From assembly GCF_902499125.1 (NCBI RefSeq), contig NZ_CABVPX010000008.1:186001-250000 (forward strand): a stretch of 64,000 bases of DNA, written 5' to 3'. Every line of letters begins with the position of its first letter. Position 1 is the first letter of the stretch. Origin of the DNA: Burkholderia arboris. GTDB lineage: Bacteria > Pseudomonadota > Gammaproteobacteria > Burkholderiales > Burkholderiaceae. The position numbers and the translations under genes were made by a program. The notes beneath the pieces were generated by a model that did no database searches, was not told where the DNA came from, and saw only the letters and a program-made list of their open reading frames with translations. Positions 37,530 to 46,252 of the stretch are shown here, in pieces.

Positions 37530-37716
37530 GTCGCCTCCAGTTGGGGATTCACGTTATGTGGGGCGACTGTAGTTCGACAATAAATGCGGTCAGCACCAGG
37601 ACCGGCAACGCGAACGTGCCGATTCGGGATATTGGAAATGCGCGTGAAAGCCTCGTGGCCACGCGCCTTCCGACCCTCTGAACAATGCGTGCGGAATAGC
37701 GCTCCCCCTTATTGCG

Positions 37717-37732
37717 CCGACCGCTTGGTCGG
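37717..37732. promoter_or_regulatory. dyad in the aauB-araC divergent region
   Basis: CCGACC (37717-37722) and GGTCGG (37727-37732) flank GCTT. This 6-bp perfect dyad lies 42 bp before the AraC gene start and may be a regulator site. A T-rich tail follows, so a weak hairpin is an alternative reading. Confidence 0.4.
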
Positions 37733-37773
37733 TTTAATCTTTCGCGGTCCTGCTCGACACCCCCGGAGGCGCT

Positions 37774-38736
37774 GTGTTCGTGTTTCACGAGATGTTCGAC
37801 GACGCGGACCGGCATGCCGAGGCGCTGCGCGGCTGGAATCAGCGCTACGACCAGATCGGTCCGGGTTCGTACCGCAGCGCGGTCAAGCACGCGGTGCTCG
37901 ACGGCCTGCAGCTGTTCCAGGAAGCCGCGAACGTGCGCATCATCCAGCGCGGCCGGCTGCCGCCCGGCCATACGGTATTCGGCATGCCGCTCACCGGCTC
38001 GGGCGCGTTCGCGTTCGGCGGCGCGCGTATCGAGCGCGGCACGATGGTGATGGCGCGCGGCGGCGCACCGTTCGAACTGCATTCGCCCGACGACATGTCG
38101 CTGATCGGCGTCGTCGTCGATGCCGACCTGCTGCAGCAGGTCGAGGATGCGGCCGATGTGCGGCTCGACGAAACGACGCTGCGGCGCGGCGTCGTCGACA
38201 TGCCGACGGCCGTGCTGATGCGCGCGAGCGTGCAGATCGCGACGCAGCTCGAACGCGTGCTGTCGTCGCCCGATACCTACAGCGATGCACGCGTGCAGCG
38301 CGAACTGCGCGGCGAAGTCGGCAACGTGCTCGTCGATCTCCTCACGTACCGGATACCCGAGGCGTCGAACCGGCTCACGCACGCGTGCCGTGCCGATATC
38401 GTGCGCCGAGTGCACGACTACGTGATCGAGCATCCGGAAGCGCCGGTCGACGTGCTGAGCCTGTGCGCGCAGTTGCGCGTGAGCCGGCGCACGATGCAGA
38501 ACAGCTTCCAGTCGGTCGTGCAGACAAGCCCGCTGCACTACGTGCGCTCGCTGCGCCTGTCGCAGGTGCGGCGGATGCTGCTCGACACGCGGCAGGCCGA
38601 TTTGCCGATCAGCGATGCAGCCGCACGCTGGGGCTTCATCCACCTCGGCCATTTCGCGAACGCATACAAGGCGCAATTCGGCGAACTGCCGTCGACCACC
38701 GCGCGCCGTTCCGTGCGCAGCGCAAAAACGCGCTGA
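37774..38736 (+). CDS. AraC-family transcriptional activator
   Basis: The 320-residue product has a variable N-terminal ligand domain and a C-terminal double helix-turn-helix (about residues 215-315; second helix W-G-F-I-H-L-G-H-F-A-N-A-Y-K). The start is GTG 37774, behind CGGAGG. It is divergent from the aromatic amine dehydrogenase operon and therefore its likely activator, responding to the amine or aldehyde. The N-terminal half resembles EutR/OruR-type regulators in length. Confidence 0.88.
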   Translation: MFVFHEMFDDADRHAEALRGWNQRYDQIGPGSYRSAVKHAVLDGLQLFQEAANVRIIQRGRLPPGHTVFGMPLTGSGAFAFGGARIERGTMVMARGGAPFELHSPDDMSLIGVVVDADLLQQVEDAADVRLDETTLRRGVVDMPTAVLMRASVQIATQLERVLSSPDTYSDARVQRELRGEVGNVLVDLLTYRIPEASNRLTHACRADIVRRVHDYVIEHPEAPVDVLSLCAQLRVSRRTMQNSFQSVVQTSPLHYVRSLRLSQVRRMLLDTRQADLPISDAAARWGFIHLGHFANAYKAQFGELPSTTARRSVRSAKTR

Positions 38737-38825
38737 CGCGCGCAAAACCCGCGATAATCTCCCGCTGACCGTTCGGCGCGTGCGAACCGGCGCGGCGCCT
38801 GCCCGCCCGAGCGCAGCCCCGTGCG

Positions 38826-39806
38826 ATGCGTGACGACCACCGGATTCGATCCCCTGCCCCGATGCCCGAGGATTTCCACTTCCTGTTGCTGCCCGGTTTC
38901 TCCGCGCTCGGCTTCATGTCGGCGGTCGAACCGCTGCGCGTCGCGAACCGCTTCCGCACCGAGCTGTATCGCTGGCACGTGATCAGCGCCGACGGCGCAC
39001 CCGTCGCCGCGAGCAACGGCATTCCGGTGGCTGCCGAAGCCGCGTGCGCGGACGTCGAGCAGGTCGACACGGTGTTCGTCGTCGCGGGCTTCGATCCGCT
39101 CGTGTGCTACACGCGCCCGCTCGCCGACTGGCTGCGCCGCCAGCACCGGCATGGTGCAACGCTCGGCGGCATCGATACGGGCAGCTTCGTGCTCGCGGAA
39201 GCCGGGCTGTTCGACGCGTCGCAACCGCTCACGCTGCACTGGGAAGCGCTGGCCGCGTTCCGCGAGCGCTATCCGGGCCTCAACGCGACGCAGGAGCTGT
39301 TCGAGATCGACGACCGGCGCATCACGTGCGCGGGCGGCACTGCGTCGATCGACATGATGCTCGACCTGATCGGCCGACGGCACGGCGCCGATCTCGCGGC
39401 GGCCATCTCCGAGCAGTTCGTCGTCAGCCGTATCCGGCAGCGTTCGGACAGCCAGCGGCTCGAGATCGCCGCGCGCTACGGCGTGCACAACCGCAAGCTG
39501 ATCCAGGTGATCGGCACGATGCAGCAGCACATGGAGAACCCGCTCGGCTCCGACGCGCTCGCGCAGGATGTGTCGATCACGCGGCGTCAGCTCGAACGGC
39601 TGTTCAGCGCGACGCTGAACGACACGCCGACGCACTTCTACCTGAACCTGCGCCTCGATCGCGCACGCGAGCTGCTGCAGCAGACCGACATGAGCATCAC
39701 GTCCGTGTGCGTCGCGTGCGGATTCGAATCGCCGTCGCATTTCTCACGCACCTATCGCGCACGCTTCGGCGTCAGCCCGCGCAGCGACCGGCGTGCGACG
39801 CGCTGA
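38826..39806 (+). CDS. GlxA-type regulator (DJ-1/PfpI domain + AraC HTH)
   Basis: The 326-residue product joins an N-terminal class-I amidotransferase-like domain (residues 15-180, F-H-F-L-L-L-P-G-F-S start) to a C-terminal AraC double HTH (about residues 220-318). The catalytic Cys position of true amidotransferases is not preserved (GGIDTGSF). This is the architecture of CdhR, GbdR and SouR, which activate carnitine, betaine and sarcosine genes in Pseudomonas. It is 11 kb from the carnitine operon, so which target it controls is open. The ribosome site is weak. Confidence 0.87.
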   Translation: MRDDHRIRSPAPMPEDFHFLLLPGFSALGFMSAVEPLRVANRFRTELYRWHVISADGAPVAASNGIPVAAEAACADVEQVDTVFVVAGFDPLVCYTRPLADWLRRQHRHGATLGGIDTGSFVLAEAGLFDASQPLTLHWEALAAFRERYPGLNATQELFEIDDRRITCAGGTASIDMMLDLIGRRHGADLAAAISEQFVVSRIRQRSDSQRLEIAARYGVHNRKLIQVIGTMQQHMENPLGSDALAQDVSITRRQLERLFSATLNDTPTHFYLNLRLDRARELLQQTDMSITSVCVACGFESPSHFSRTYRARFGVSPRSDRRATR

Positions 39807-40281
39807 TCGTCGCGCGTTTTAATCACAATCCGGCGCGGTATTACGCGTTCCGGCAGCGTTTCCCGCCGTTCGCTGAACAATGCCGGCGATTGATCGGCCG
39901 ACCGAAGCGATCATCGAAAATAATTTGGAATGTCGCTGAAAATATTCTGTAACATAAGTTGAAATTAGATAGGCTGCCTAACGAGACGATCCTCAGGCTC
40001 GACGCACGTCGCGCCACGCAGGCTGCCACCGATATCAATATCGATCCGAGGGGTATGACATGACGATGCTCGATTCGCCGTCGCCGCACCTGCCTGCCGT
40101 TCGCTTCTCATTCGCCTCTTCCGCCCGTTTCTTTTCGACCTGACATTTAGGGTTCCTTAGTCAGTCGACACTCCCAACACCGCTTCGCCGCACCGGTTCC
40201 ATCGAACCGGCGCGCGGGCCGTGTCGTGCCTGCCCGCCACAAGCGCGCGGGCGTGTCCAACCGTTGAGATGAGGATCACGT
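39807..40281. other. 475-bp promoter region of the metalloprotease gene
   Basis: AT-richer than its surroundings (about 39920-39990), consistent with a regulated promoter. No ORF with a ribosome site was found. Quorum sensing controls zmpB in related species, but I could not see a convincing lux-type box (CTG-N10-12-CAG with symmetry). Confidence 0.4.
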
Positions 40282-41994
40282 ATGCAGACATCACGCAAAG
40301 CACTGCCGCTCGCCCTGGGTCTCGCGCTCGGTTTCGGCATCGTCGGCGGCACCCTGGCCGATACGAAAGTCTCGAATCCGCAGGCAGTGAGCCTGCGCGA
40401 AAGCCTGACGCGCGGCGTCGCGCCGCCGGCCGCGAAATCCGATACGGCCGGCGGGCAGTTCCGCGCGGACGGCGTCGCCGTCACGCTGTACAACCCGGCC
40501 TATCGCGTCAAGAAAGCAGCCACGACGCCCGCCGCCACCGCACGCGATTTCGTCGCATCGCAGGCGACACAGCTCGGGCTCGACTCGGCCGCACTCGCGA
40601 GTCTCGTCGTCACGTCGGAGCGCAACGACGCGGACTTCACCGTCGTGCGTCTGCAGCAGCAGGCCGCCGGACTGCCCGTGTACGGCAGCGAGATCGCGGT
40701 GACGGTCGCGAAGGACGGCCGCATCCTGTACGTCGCGAGCAACACGGTCAACGGCGTGGTCGCGACAACGCGCAAGTCTCAGGCCGTCGACCAGCAGCAG
40801 GCGCTCGACCGCGCCCGCGCGTATCTCGGCGTCAGCGGTTTCACGAATCTCGACGCGCAGCTCGTCGCATTCGTCGACAAGACCGGCACGCATACCGCGT
40901 GGAAGGTGCGCGGCCGCCCGCAGGACGGCCCGAAGGGCGACTGGGAATTGCTGATCGACTCGGGCAGCGGCGAAGTGCTGCGCGCCGAGGACAAGGCGTT
41001 CTATGCGACCGACGGCACCGGCTTCGTGTTCCGGCCCGATCCGCTTTCGCCGACGAAGAGCAGCTACGGCAGCACGGGCTACAAGGACAACAACGACGCC
41101 GATTCGACGCAGCTCACGGCCGCGCGCGTGCGCGTCACGCTCAAGGATCTCGCGCAGTCGGGCTCGCGCTACACGCTGACCGGCCCGTACGCGGCGTGCG
41201 TCGATTTCGATGCACCGCTCGACAAGGCCTGTCCCACGCAGTCGACGCCTGCGTTCGAGTTCACGCGCGGCAACCTGTATTTCGAGGCCGTGAACGCGTA
41301 CTACCACATCGACACGTTCCTGCGTTACGTGAACCAGACGCTCGGCATCAAGGCGCTGCCTTATCAGTACACGGGCGGCGTGCAGTACGACCCGCACGGG
41401 GAATCGGGCGACGACAACTCGTCGTACTCGTCGAGCAGCGGCCGGCTGACCTTCGGCCAGGGCGGCGTCGACGACGCGGAAGATGCGGACGTCGTGATCC
41501 ACGAGCTTGGCCACGGCATCCACGACTGGGTGACGAACGGCGGCCTGTCGCAGCAGGAAGGGCTGTCCGAAGGCACCGGCGACTATCTCGCCGCCGCTTA
41601 CAGCCGCGACTTCAACCAGTGGAGCCCGTCGGACGCGCAGTACCACTGGGTCTACAACTGGGACGGCCACAACGAGTTCTGGGGCGGCCGCGTGACCAAC
41701 TGGAACGTCGGGCGTACCTATGCGCAGGCACGCGGGGCGGAAATCCACACGGCCGGCCAGTACTGGGCGTCGTGCAACCTCGTCGCGCGCGACGCGATCG
41801 GCGCGCAGGCGATGGACAAGGCGTTCCTGAAGGGGCTGTCGATGACCAACAGCTCGACCAACCAGAAGGCCGCCGCGCAGGCCGTCCTGACGGCCGCATC
41901 CGCGCTCGGCTACAGCAGCGCGCAACTCACCGCGATCGGCAACGCGTACAACAAGAGCTGCACGTACGGCGTGACCGTCCCGCAGAAGTCGTAG
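40282..41994 (+). CDS. zmpB: extracellular zinc metalloprotease ZmpB-type (fungalysin/thermolysin-like)
   Basis: The 570-residue preproenzyme has a signal peptide (residues 1-26), an FTP-type propeptide (to about residue 215) and a catalytic domain. The zinc site is H407-E-L-G-H411, with third ligand E430 in GLSEGTGDY. Length and layout match ZmpB of Burkholderia cenocepacia (568 residues), a secreted, self-processing protease that degrades host proteins. ATG 40282 lies behind GAGG-like sequence. It is followed 81 bp later by an aminopeptidase gene, so both may be coexpressed. Confidence 0.88.
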   Translation: MQTSRKALPLALGLALGFGIVGGTLADTKVSNPQAVSLRESLTRGVAPPAAKSDTAGGQFRADGVAVTLYNPAYRVKKAATTPAATARDFVASQATQLGLDSAALASLVVTSERNDADFTVVRLQQQAAGLPVYGSEIAVTVAKDGRILYVASNTVNGVVATTRKSQAVDQQQALDRARAYLGVSGFTNLDAQLVAFVDKTGTHTAWKVRGRPQDGPKGDWELLIDSGSGEVLRAEDKAFYATDGTGFVFRPDPLSPTKSSYGSTGYKDNNDADSTQLTAARVRVTLKDLAQSGSRYTLTGPYAACVDFDAPLDKACPTQSTPAFEFTRGNLYFEAVNAYYHIDTFLRYVNQTLGIKALPYQYTGGVQYDPHGESGDDNSSYSSSSGRLTFGQGGVDDAEDADVVIHELGHGIHDWVTNGGLSQQEGLSEGTGDYLAAAYSRDFNQWSPSDAQYHWVYNWDGHNEFWGGRVTNWNVGRTYAQARGAEIHTAGQYWASCNLVARDAIGAQAMDKAFLKGLSMTNSSTNQKAAAQAVLTAASALGYSSAQLTAIGNAYNKSCTYGVTVPQKS

Positions 41995-42075
41995 TTCCCC
42001 GCAGCAGGCGGGGGCGCGTCGCACGACCTGCGGCGCGCTCCCTTCATCGACATCGCCATCCTCACGAGATCGAAC

Positions 42076-43329
42076 ATGCCTACTCTGACACTGACCCGCC
42101 TGAGCGCCGCACTGGGCGGCATGCTGCTGACCGCCGCCGCGCACGCGACACCTGTCTGGATCACGCTCGGCGACACCGCGTTCCGCCAGCTTCAACGCAT
42201 CGACGCAAGCGCCACCGCGCAGTACAGCACGACCGTCGACGCCGGCAAGACGGCCGACGGCGCCGCGCGCCGCGAAACCGTTCACGTCGTCGAGATCGAC
42301 GATTCACGGCTGGGCGAGCTGGCACACGCCGTCCACCATACGCGCGGCCACGGGCCCGGCTACGTCGTGCACGACTCGTTCGACGAAGCGCGGCAGGCGC
42401 TGCAGCCCTTGCCGGCCACGCTGGCCAAGCAGGCCGCAGCCCCCGCGTACAAGATATCGAACGCGCCGCAGATCGGCACCTGGATCCAGCAGCTGCAGGC
42501 CAGCAACATCGTCGGCACGATCACGTCGCTGTCCGGCTTCACGAACCGGTACTACACGACGTCACACGGCGTCGCCGCATCGGACTGGCTCGCGCTCCAG
42601 TGGAAACAGCTGGCCGGCTCGCGTGCCGACATCACCGTCGAACAGTTCACGCATACCGGTTTTCCGCAGAAATCCGTGATCCTGACGATCCGCGGCAGCG
42701 ATCCGGCGGCGGGTACCGTCGTGCTCGGCGGCCATCTCGATTCGACCGTCGGCCGCACGACGGAGAACACGCGCTCGCCCGGTGCGGACGACGATGCGTC
42801 GGGCATCGCCAGCCTCACCGAAGCGCTGCGCGTGCTGCTCGCGAACAACTACCGGCCGAAGCGGACGATCAAGTTCGTCGGGTATGCGGCCGAGGAAGCC
42901 GGCCTGCTCGGCTCGAAGGCGATCGCGAAGCAGTTCCGCATGCAGAATGCGAACGTGGTCGGCGTGCTGCAGCTCGACATGACGAACTACAAGGGCGATC
43001 CGAAGGATATCTACCTGATCACCGACTACACGAACGCGGCGCAGAACACCTACGTGACGAACCTGGCGAAGACCTACCTGCCGGAGCTCGCGATCGGCAC
43101 GTCGCAGTGCGGGTATGCGTGCTCGGATCACGCGTCGTGGAATGCGCAGGGGTATCCGGCGTCGTTCCCGTTCGAGGCCGACCAGAACGACAGCCCGTAC
43201 ATCCATACGGTGAACGACACGCTGGAGAATTCGGACCGGCAGGCGAACCACGCGCTGAAATTCGGCAAGCTGGCGCTGGCCTATGCGGTTGATCTCGGCG
43301 GCAATGGCGGGACAGCTGCGAAGCCCTGA
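42076..43329 (+). CDS. secreted M28-family aminopeptidase
   Basis: The 417-residue product has a signal peptide (residues 1-24, ending AHA) and an M28 catalytic domain from about residue 190. All five di-zinc ligands are visible: His in GGHLDS, bridging Asp in GADDDASG, catalytic Glu pair AAEEAGLLGS, Asp in LQLDMTNY and His in PYIHTVNDT. It removes N-terminal residues from peptides, a natural partner of the ZmpB-type endoprotease. An N-terminal extension of about 120 residues may act as an inhibitory prodomain. Confidence 0.9.
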   Translation: MPTLTLTRLSAALGGMLLTAAAHATPVWITLGDTAFRQLQRIDASATAQYSTTVDAGKTADGAARRETVHVVEIDDSRLGELAHAVHHTRGHGPGYVVHDSFDEARQALQPLPATLAKQAAAPAYKISNAPQIGTWIQQLQASNIVGTITSLSGFTNRYYTTSHGVAASDWLALQWKQLAGSRADITVEQFTHTGFPQKSVILTIRGSDPAAGTVVLGGHLDSTVGRTTENTRSPGADDDASGIASLTEALRVLLANNYRPKRTIKFVGYAAEEAGLLGSKAIAKQFRMQNANVVGVLQLDMTNYKGDPKDIYLITDYTNAAQNTYVTNLAKTYLPELAIGTSQCGYACSDHASWNAQGYPASFPFEADQNDSPYIHTVNDTLENSDRQANHALKFGKLALAYAVDLGGNGGTAAKP

Positions 43330-43340
43330 CGCCCGAGAAT

Positions 43341-43379
43341 GAAGGAAGCGTGTACGCGAGGCCCGCGCACGCTTCCTTC
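43341..43379. terminator. long hairpin at the convergent end of the protease locus
   Basis: GAAGGAAGCGTG (43341-43352) pairs perfectly with CACGCTTCCTTC (43368-43379) around 15 bases. There is no clear U-tract on either side, so it may act as a bidirectional mRNA-end stabiliser rather than a classical terminator. Confidence 0.6.
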
Positions 43380-43396
43380 CCGACGCCTTCCTGCGC

Positions 43397-44158
43397 TCAG
43401 ACGAGCTCGTCCAGCGTCCCGTACAGACACATGCCCAATGCGAGCGCGACCGCTGCGGAAGCCGGATTGTCCAGCTGGCACCGGTACTGCGGTTCGAGCC
43501 TGTCACCCAGGGCTGCCATGCTCATTGCGTGAACGACCCCGCGCGCGTGGCCGCGCCCCCGGAATTCGGGTAGCGTCAGTACGCCCATGTCGGCCAGACA
43601 GGATTCCCACCACGCGTACACGCTGCCCGCGCAGACCAGCCGATCCTGCTCGAACGCGCCGAAGACGCGCCAATGGCCGAGTTCGACGCTCGCCGTATCG
43701 AAATCGTCCTCCGGCATCGCGGCGCGGAATGCCTCGAACGCCGCGCGATCCGTTGCCGTCAGCAACCGGACCCGCTCGGGCAACACGTGCGCCGACAGGT
43801 CGGCCAACACCGACGCCGGATAGTAGAAGAGATGGTCCGCACCGCACAGTTCGCCGCCGGATGCCGACAGCCGGTCGAGGAACGCGGTCATCGACCATGC
43901 GTTCGTTTCGTTCAGGCGCAGCCTCCGCGCAACCTCGCCCTGCACGACGATCCGGCTTCTCCCGTCGGTCGGTACGAGAATCATGCCCTGCTCGTCGTCC
44001 AGTTCGGCGCTGACGGCAATCTGCAGATCGTCACCCTCGTAAATGCGCCGGTTTCCTGAAAATTTCTGCTGCCAGAACGCATCGATACATTCGTTAAACA
44101 CTGTCCACCTCCCGTTCGGGTTGCCGTTCATGCCCGCGCGTGCGGCTAGAATCGTCAT
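43397..44158 (-). CDS. GNAT-family N-acetyltransferase-like protein
   Basis: The product is 253 residues if started at ATG 44158, which has GGAG seven bases upstream; ATG 44131 would give 244. The C-terminal half has the acetyl-CoA loop of GNAT enzymes (R-G-R-G-H-A-R-G, about residue 210) after VLTLPEF. The N-terminal half (about 100 residues) resembles the regulatory part of GCN5-like proteins found with such enzymes. The substrate is unknown. It is divergent from the ybjQ-like gene, 27 bp apart. Confidence 0.75.
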   Translation of the reverse strand: MTILAARAGMNGNPNGRWTVFNECIDAFWQQKFSGNRRIYEGDDLQIAVSAELDDEQGMILVPTDGRSRIVVQGEVARRLRLNETNAWSMTAFLDRLSASGGELCGADHLFYYPASVLADLSAHVLPERVRLLTATDRAAFEAFRAAMPEDDFDTASVELGHWRVFGAFEQDRLVCAGSVYAWWESCLADMGVLTLPEFRGRGHARGVVHAMSMAALGDRLEPQYRCQLDNPASAAVALALGMCLYGTLDELV

Positions 44159-44185
44159 TCGTCCACTCCGCGACACACTTCCGCC

Positions 44186-44545
44186 ATGACCGAATCCACC
44201 CGCTCCTACGACGACCTGCCGCCCGCCCGCGTCACGACTGCATTCGACCTGCCCGGCCATACGACGGTTCGCTCGCTCGGTGTCGCACAAGGCATCATCG
44301 TGCGCTCGCGCTCGATCGTCGGCTCGTTCGGCGCCTCGCTGCAAACGATCTTCGGCGGCAACATCACGCTTTATACGTCGCTGTGCGAGAAGGCGCGCCA
44401 GCAGGCCTTCGACAAGATGCTCGCCGATGCGCGCAAGCTCGGCGCGAATGCGATCGTCGCAATGCGCTACGACTCGACCGAAATCGGTTCGGGCGTGACC
44501 GAAGTGATCTGCTACGGCACGGCCGTCATTGTCGCACCGGCTTGA
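44186..44545 (+). CDS. YbjQ/UPF0145-family protein
   Basis: The 119-residue product shows the family hallmarks: strand [11 protein letters not shown], the F-G-G-N-I-T-L-Y block and [15 protein letters not shown]. YbjQ proteins form pentameric rings of unknown function, though some family members have been proposed to bind metal or heavy-metal-related ligands. It starts just downstream of the divergent GNAT gene. Confidence 0.88.
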   Translation: MTESTRSYDDLPPARVTTAFDLPGHTTVRSLGVAQGIIVRSRSIVGSFGASLQTIFGGNITLYTSLCEKARQQAFDKMLADARKLGANAIVAMRYDSTEIGSGVTEVICYGTAVIVAPA

Positions 44546-44601
44546 TGCCCGAAGCCGGCCCGGGCGGTGGAAACCGCGCGAAACGCGTGCGAAGTTTTCG
44601 A

Positions 44602-44631
44602 TTGACGCGCCGCGCGGTTCCCTCTTACCAT
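44602..44631 (+). promoter_or_regulatory. sigma-70-type promoter before the leader peptide
   Basis: TTGACG (44602-44607) and TACCAT (44626-44631) are separated by 18 bp. The predicted start near 44638 lies about 20 bases before the leader ORF's ribosome site. Confidence 0.6.
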
Positions 44632-44660
44632 CGCACTCGTTTCAATTCATGGAGGCGTCT

Positions 44661-44714
44661 GTGCCTACCGATGCGAGTTGTAGTTGGTCCTGGACCAACC
44701 TGACTGCCGCCTGA
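44661..44714 (+). CDS. short leader ORF with Cys-Ser-Trp-Ser-Trp run
   Basis: A 17-codon ORF from GTG 44661 (GGAGG five bases upstream) to TGA 44712-44714. The peptide core is S-C-S-W-S-W-T-N-L, with UGG-UCC-UGG codons. Alternatively ATG 44649 would give 21 residues. The coding DNA contains a perfect palindrome, GTTGGTCCTGGACCAAC (44683-44699). With the promoter upstream and a terminator-like hairpin 28 bases after the stop, it looks like an attenuation leader, perhaps sensing charged tRNA-Trp. I do not recognise a known leader peptide. Confidence 0.5.
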   Translation: MPTDASCSWSWTNLTAA

Positions 44715-44741
44715 GGAAGCTTCGCAGAGCCTTGTCTTCTG

Positions 44742-44774
44742 CCGCATCCCGGGATAGCAGGATGCGGTGTCTTT
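44742..44774 (+). terminator. terminator-like hairpin after the leader ORF (candidate attenuator)
   Basis: CCGCATCC (44742-44749) pairs with GGATGCGG (44760-44767) around 10 bases, followed by TGTCTTT. The U-tract is imperfect. Confidence 0.55.
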
Positions 44775-44824
44775 CAGGATCGGCGTACCGTCGATCCGAA
44801 AATCCCGTACTCGACAATTCAGTT

Positions 44825-44907
44825 GCCGCTCGACGCTCGAGCGGCGTCCGTGCGTGACCCGCGTCGCGCGCGTGTGTCCGGCCGCATGCTCGTGCATGCG
44901 CGGCCGG
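44825..44907 (+). other. two further strong hairpins in the leader
   Basis: GCCGCTCGA (44825-44833) pairs perfectly with TCGAGCGGC (44837-44845) around CGC. CCGGCCGCATGC (44878-44889) pairs with GCATGC (44894-44899) and GGCCGG (44902-44907), with a 2-base bulge and TCGT loop. Both lie between the candidate attenuator and the next small ORF, and suggest a structured RNA of about 300 nt. Confidence 0.5.
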
Positions 44908-44944
44908 TGCACGCGTGCGTCGCCTCGATAGACAGGAGTTCGAA

Positions 44945-45079
44945 ATGGACGACGACAGTAGCCGATTAAGCTGCGCCGGCGCGCGTTCGCACGCCATGCC
45001 GGCACGCACCCGACTCCCAGCCCTTCATCAGCCGATCGCGCCCGACGCGGCGCGGCGGGAAGCGTTCGTCCGTCGCTGA
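44945..45079 (+). CDS. small ORF of 44 residues, unknown
   Basis: ATG 44945 has a near-ideal AGGAG site six bases upstream. The peptide starts acidic (M-D-D-D), has one Cys at position 10 and becomes Arg/Pro-rich, ending F-V-R-R. There is no signal peptide. It lies between the structured leader and the 2OG-oxygenase gene. It may be a real small protein, a second leader or a modification substrate; nothing in it identifies a family. Confidence 0.4.
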   Translation: MDDDSSRLSCAGARSHAMPARTRLPALHQPIAPDAARREAFVRR

Positions 45080-45124
45080 CGTCATGACGCTCCCGCCGTG
45101 TGCAGTCCGGCGCCAGGAGCACGC

Positions 45125-45265
45125 ATGACACGACTCGCCTTTCTCGCCCATCCGGCCGCGCAACCGCGGCCCGTTCACCACAACCGGTACGACGCCTTCC
45201 CGCGTCGCGGCCCTCCCTGGCCTCTGCGGCAATCCGCCTCGCTGCCGTCACGCACTTCGCGATGA
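45125..45265 (+). CDS. small ORF of 46 residues, unknown
   Basis: ATG 45125 follows AGGAG with five bases between. The peptide is Pro/Arg/His-rich with two aromatic clusters, and no recognisable domain. The low-complexity composition is also what random GC-rich DNA gives, so this is weaker than the neighbouring ORF at 44945. It ends 128 bp before the 2OG-oxygenase. Confidence 0.3.
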   Translation: MTRLAFLAHPAAQPRPVHHNRYDAFPRRGPPWPLRQSASLPSRTSR

Positions 45266-45393
45266 CACGGTCCGGCTCGCCCGCGCCGCGCGTCATCTCC
45301 ATGTTCCGGCAAGGCCGCGAAGCCCGTCTTTCGCAATCGCCGCCGGCCGGACCCGCACGACTCACTCCATGTCCGATGTACCGGGAGAACACC

Positions 45394-46215
45394 ATGCAAC
45401 CCACGATGAAACTCCATGCCAGCCGCTTGATCCGTGACAGCTACGTCTACTTCAGGATGCCGTACGCGCTGCATCTGCATTCCGACCGGATCGCGGCCGC
45501 CTACGACCAACTGGATCGGCGGCAAAAACATGCATTCTCGTTTCCTGAACATACCGACGGATTCCTGCCGTTCGGCCTCGAATACTCGCGTACGCCCGAG
45601 CGGCCCGATCTGTGCGACCGGTTCTGCTACTGGGTTGCGCGCCGCGATGCGCATCACGGCTATGCGCTGACCAAGTCCGCGTTCTATCGCGAGCTGGCCG
45701 CATACGAAGCCTGCATCAACGCGATCGCGCAGGACCTGCTCGATGCGGTATGCGAAAACCTCGGCGGCACCGCGCAGCCGCCGGTCCGGCACAGCTCCTA
45801 CCTGCAGTTCTGCGCATACGAGCCACACCATTGCAGCCAGGACCGTGCGTACCTGCAGGATCCGCACGAGGACGGCCACTTGCTGTCGTTCATCCGGCCG
45901 GCCGCCCCCGGCCTGGTGCTGCTGCCCGATTCATCGCCGGTTTCCGCGCTGCCGCGGCCGGACGAAATGATCGTGCTGGCCGGCTCGCTCCTCGAGGCGC
46001 TGACCGACGGCGAAGTGCCGGCAATGCAGCACGCCGTCGAGCGGCCGCGCGCGCGCGTGCGGCGCACGTCGCTGATGTATTTCGTCAATCCCGACCTGTC
46101 GGCGGGATACGCCAGCACGATCGTCCACCGGCGGCCGCTGGACCTGCGGGCCCTTGCCGAGCAAAGACACGTCGCGTTCGGCAACAGCACGCTGGGCCGC
46201 CCTTGCGCGGCCTGA
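45394..46215 (+). CDS. 2OG-Fe(II) oxygenase, isopenicillin-N-synthase-like
   Basis: The 273-residue product shows the non-haem iron triad H-x-D (PHEDGHLLSF, about residues 161-163) and distal His in MQHAV, followed by the 2-oxoglutarate motif R-x-S (RRTSLMYF). Such enzymes hydroxylate or cyclise small molecules or peptides. ATG 45394 follows GGGAGA. It stands 38 bp before the DUF47 gene but is functionally unlike it. The long structured leader with small ORFs upstream makes its regulation or substrate interesting. No known substrate can be proposed. Confidence 0.82.
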   Translation: MQPTMKLHASRLIRDSYVYFRMPYALHLHSDRIAAAYDQLDRRQKHAFSFPEHTDGFLPFGLEYSRTPERPDLCDRFCYWVARRDAHHGYALTKSAFYRELAAYEACINAIAQDLLDAVCENLGGTAQPPVRHSSYLQFCAYEPHHCSQDRAYLQDPHEDGHLLSFIRPAAPGLVLLPDSSPVSALPRPDEMIVLAGSLLEALTDGEVPAMQHAVERPRARVRRTSLMYFVNPDLSAGYASTIVHRRPLDLRALAEQRHVAFGNSTLGRPCAA

Positions 46216-46252
46216 CCCGACTCCTCCCGCCCGACTTTCCCCCGGAGACACC

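Noticed and set aside
39807..40281. lux-type quorum-sensing box before zmpB
   Set aside because: Expected from literature on zmpB, but no symmetric CTG/CAG element of the right spacing was found by eye.
40221..43292. 1023-codon open frame on the + strand
   Set aside because: It is an out-of-frame shadow of the ZmpB-type and M28 genes, Arg-rich with no domain. The in-frame products have signal peptides and intact zinc motifs.
43341..43379. attachment site or IS end
   Set aside because: The 12-bp inverted repeat is single, has no flanking duplication or transposase, and sits at a convergent gene end where hairpins are usual.
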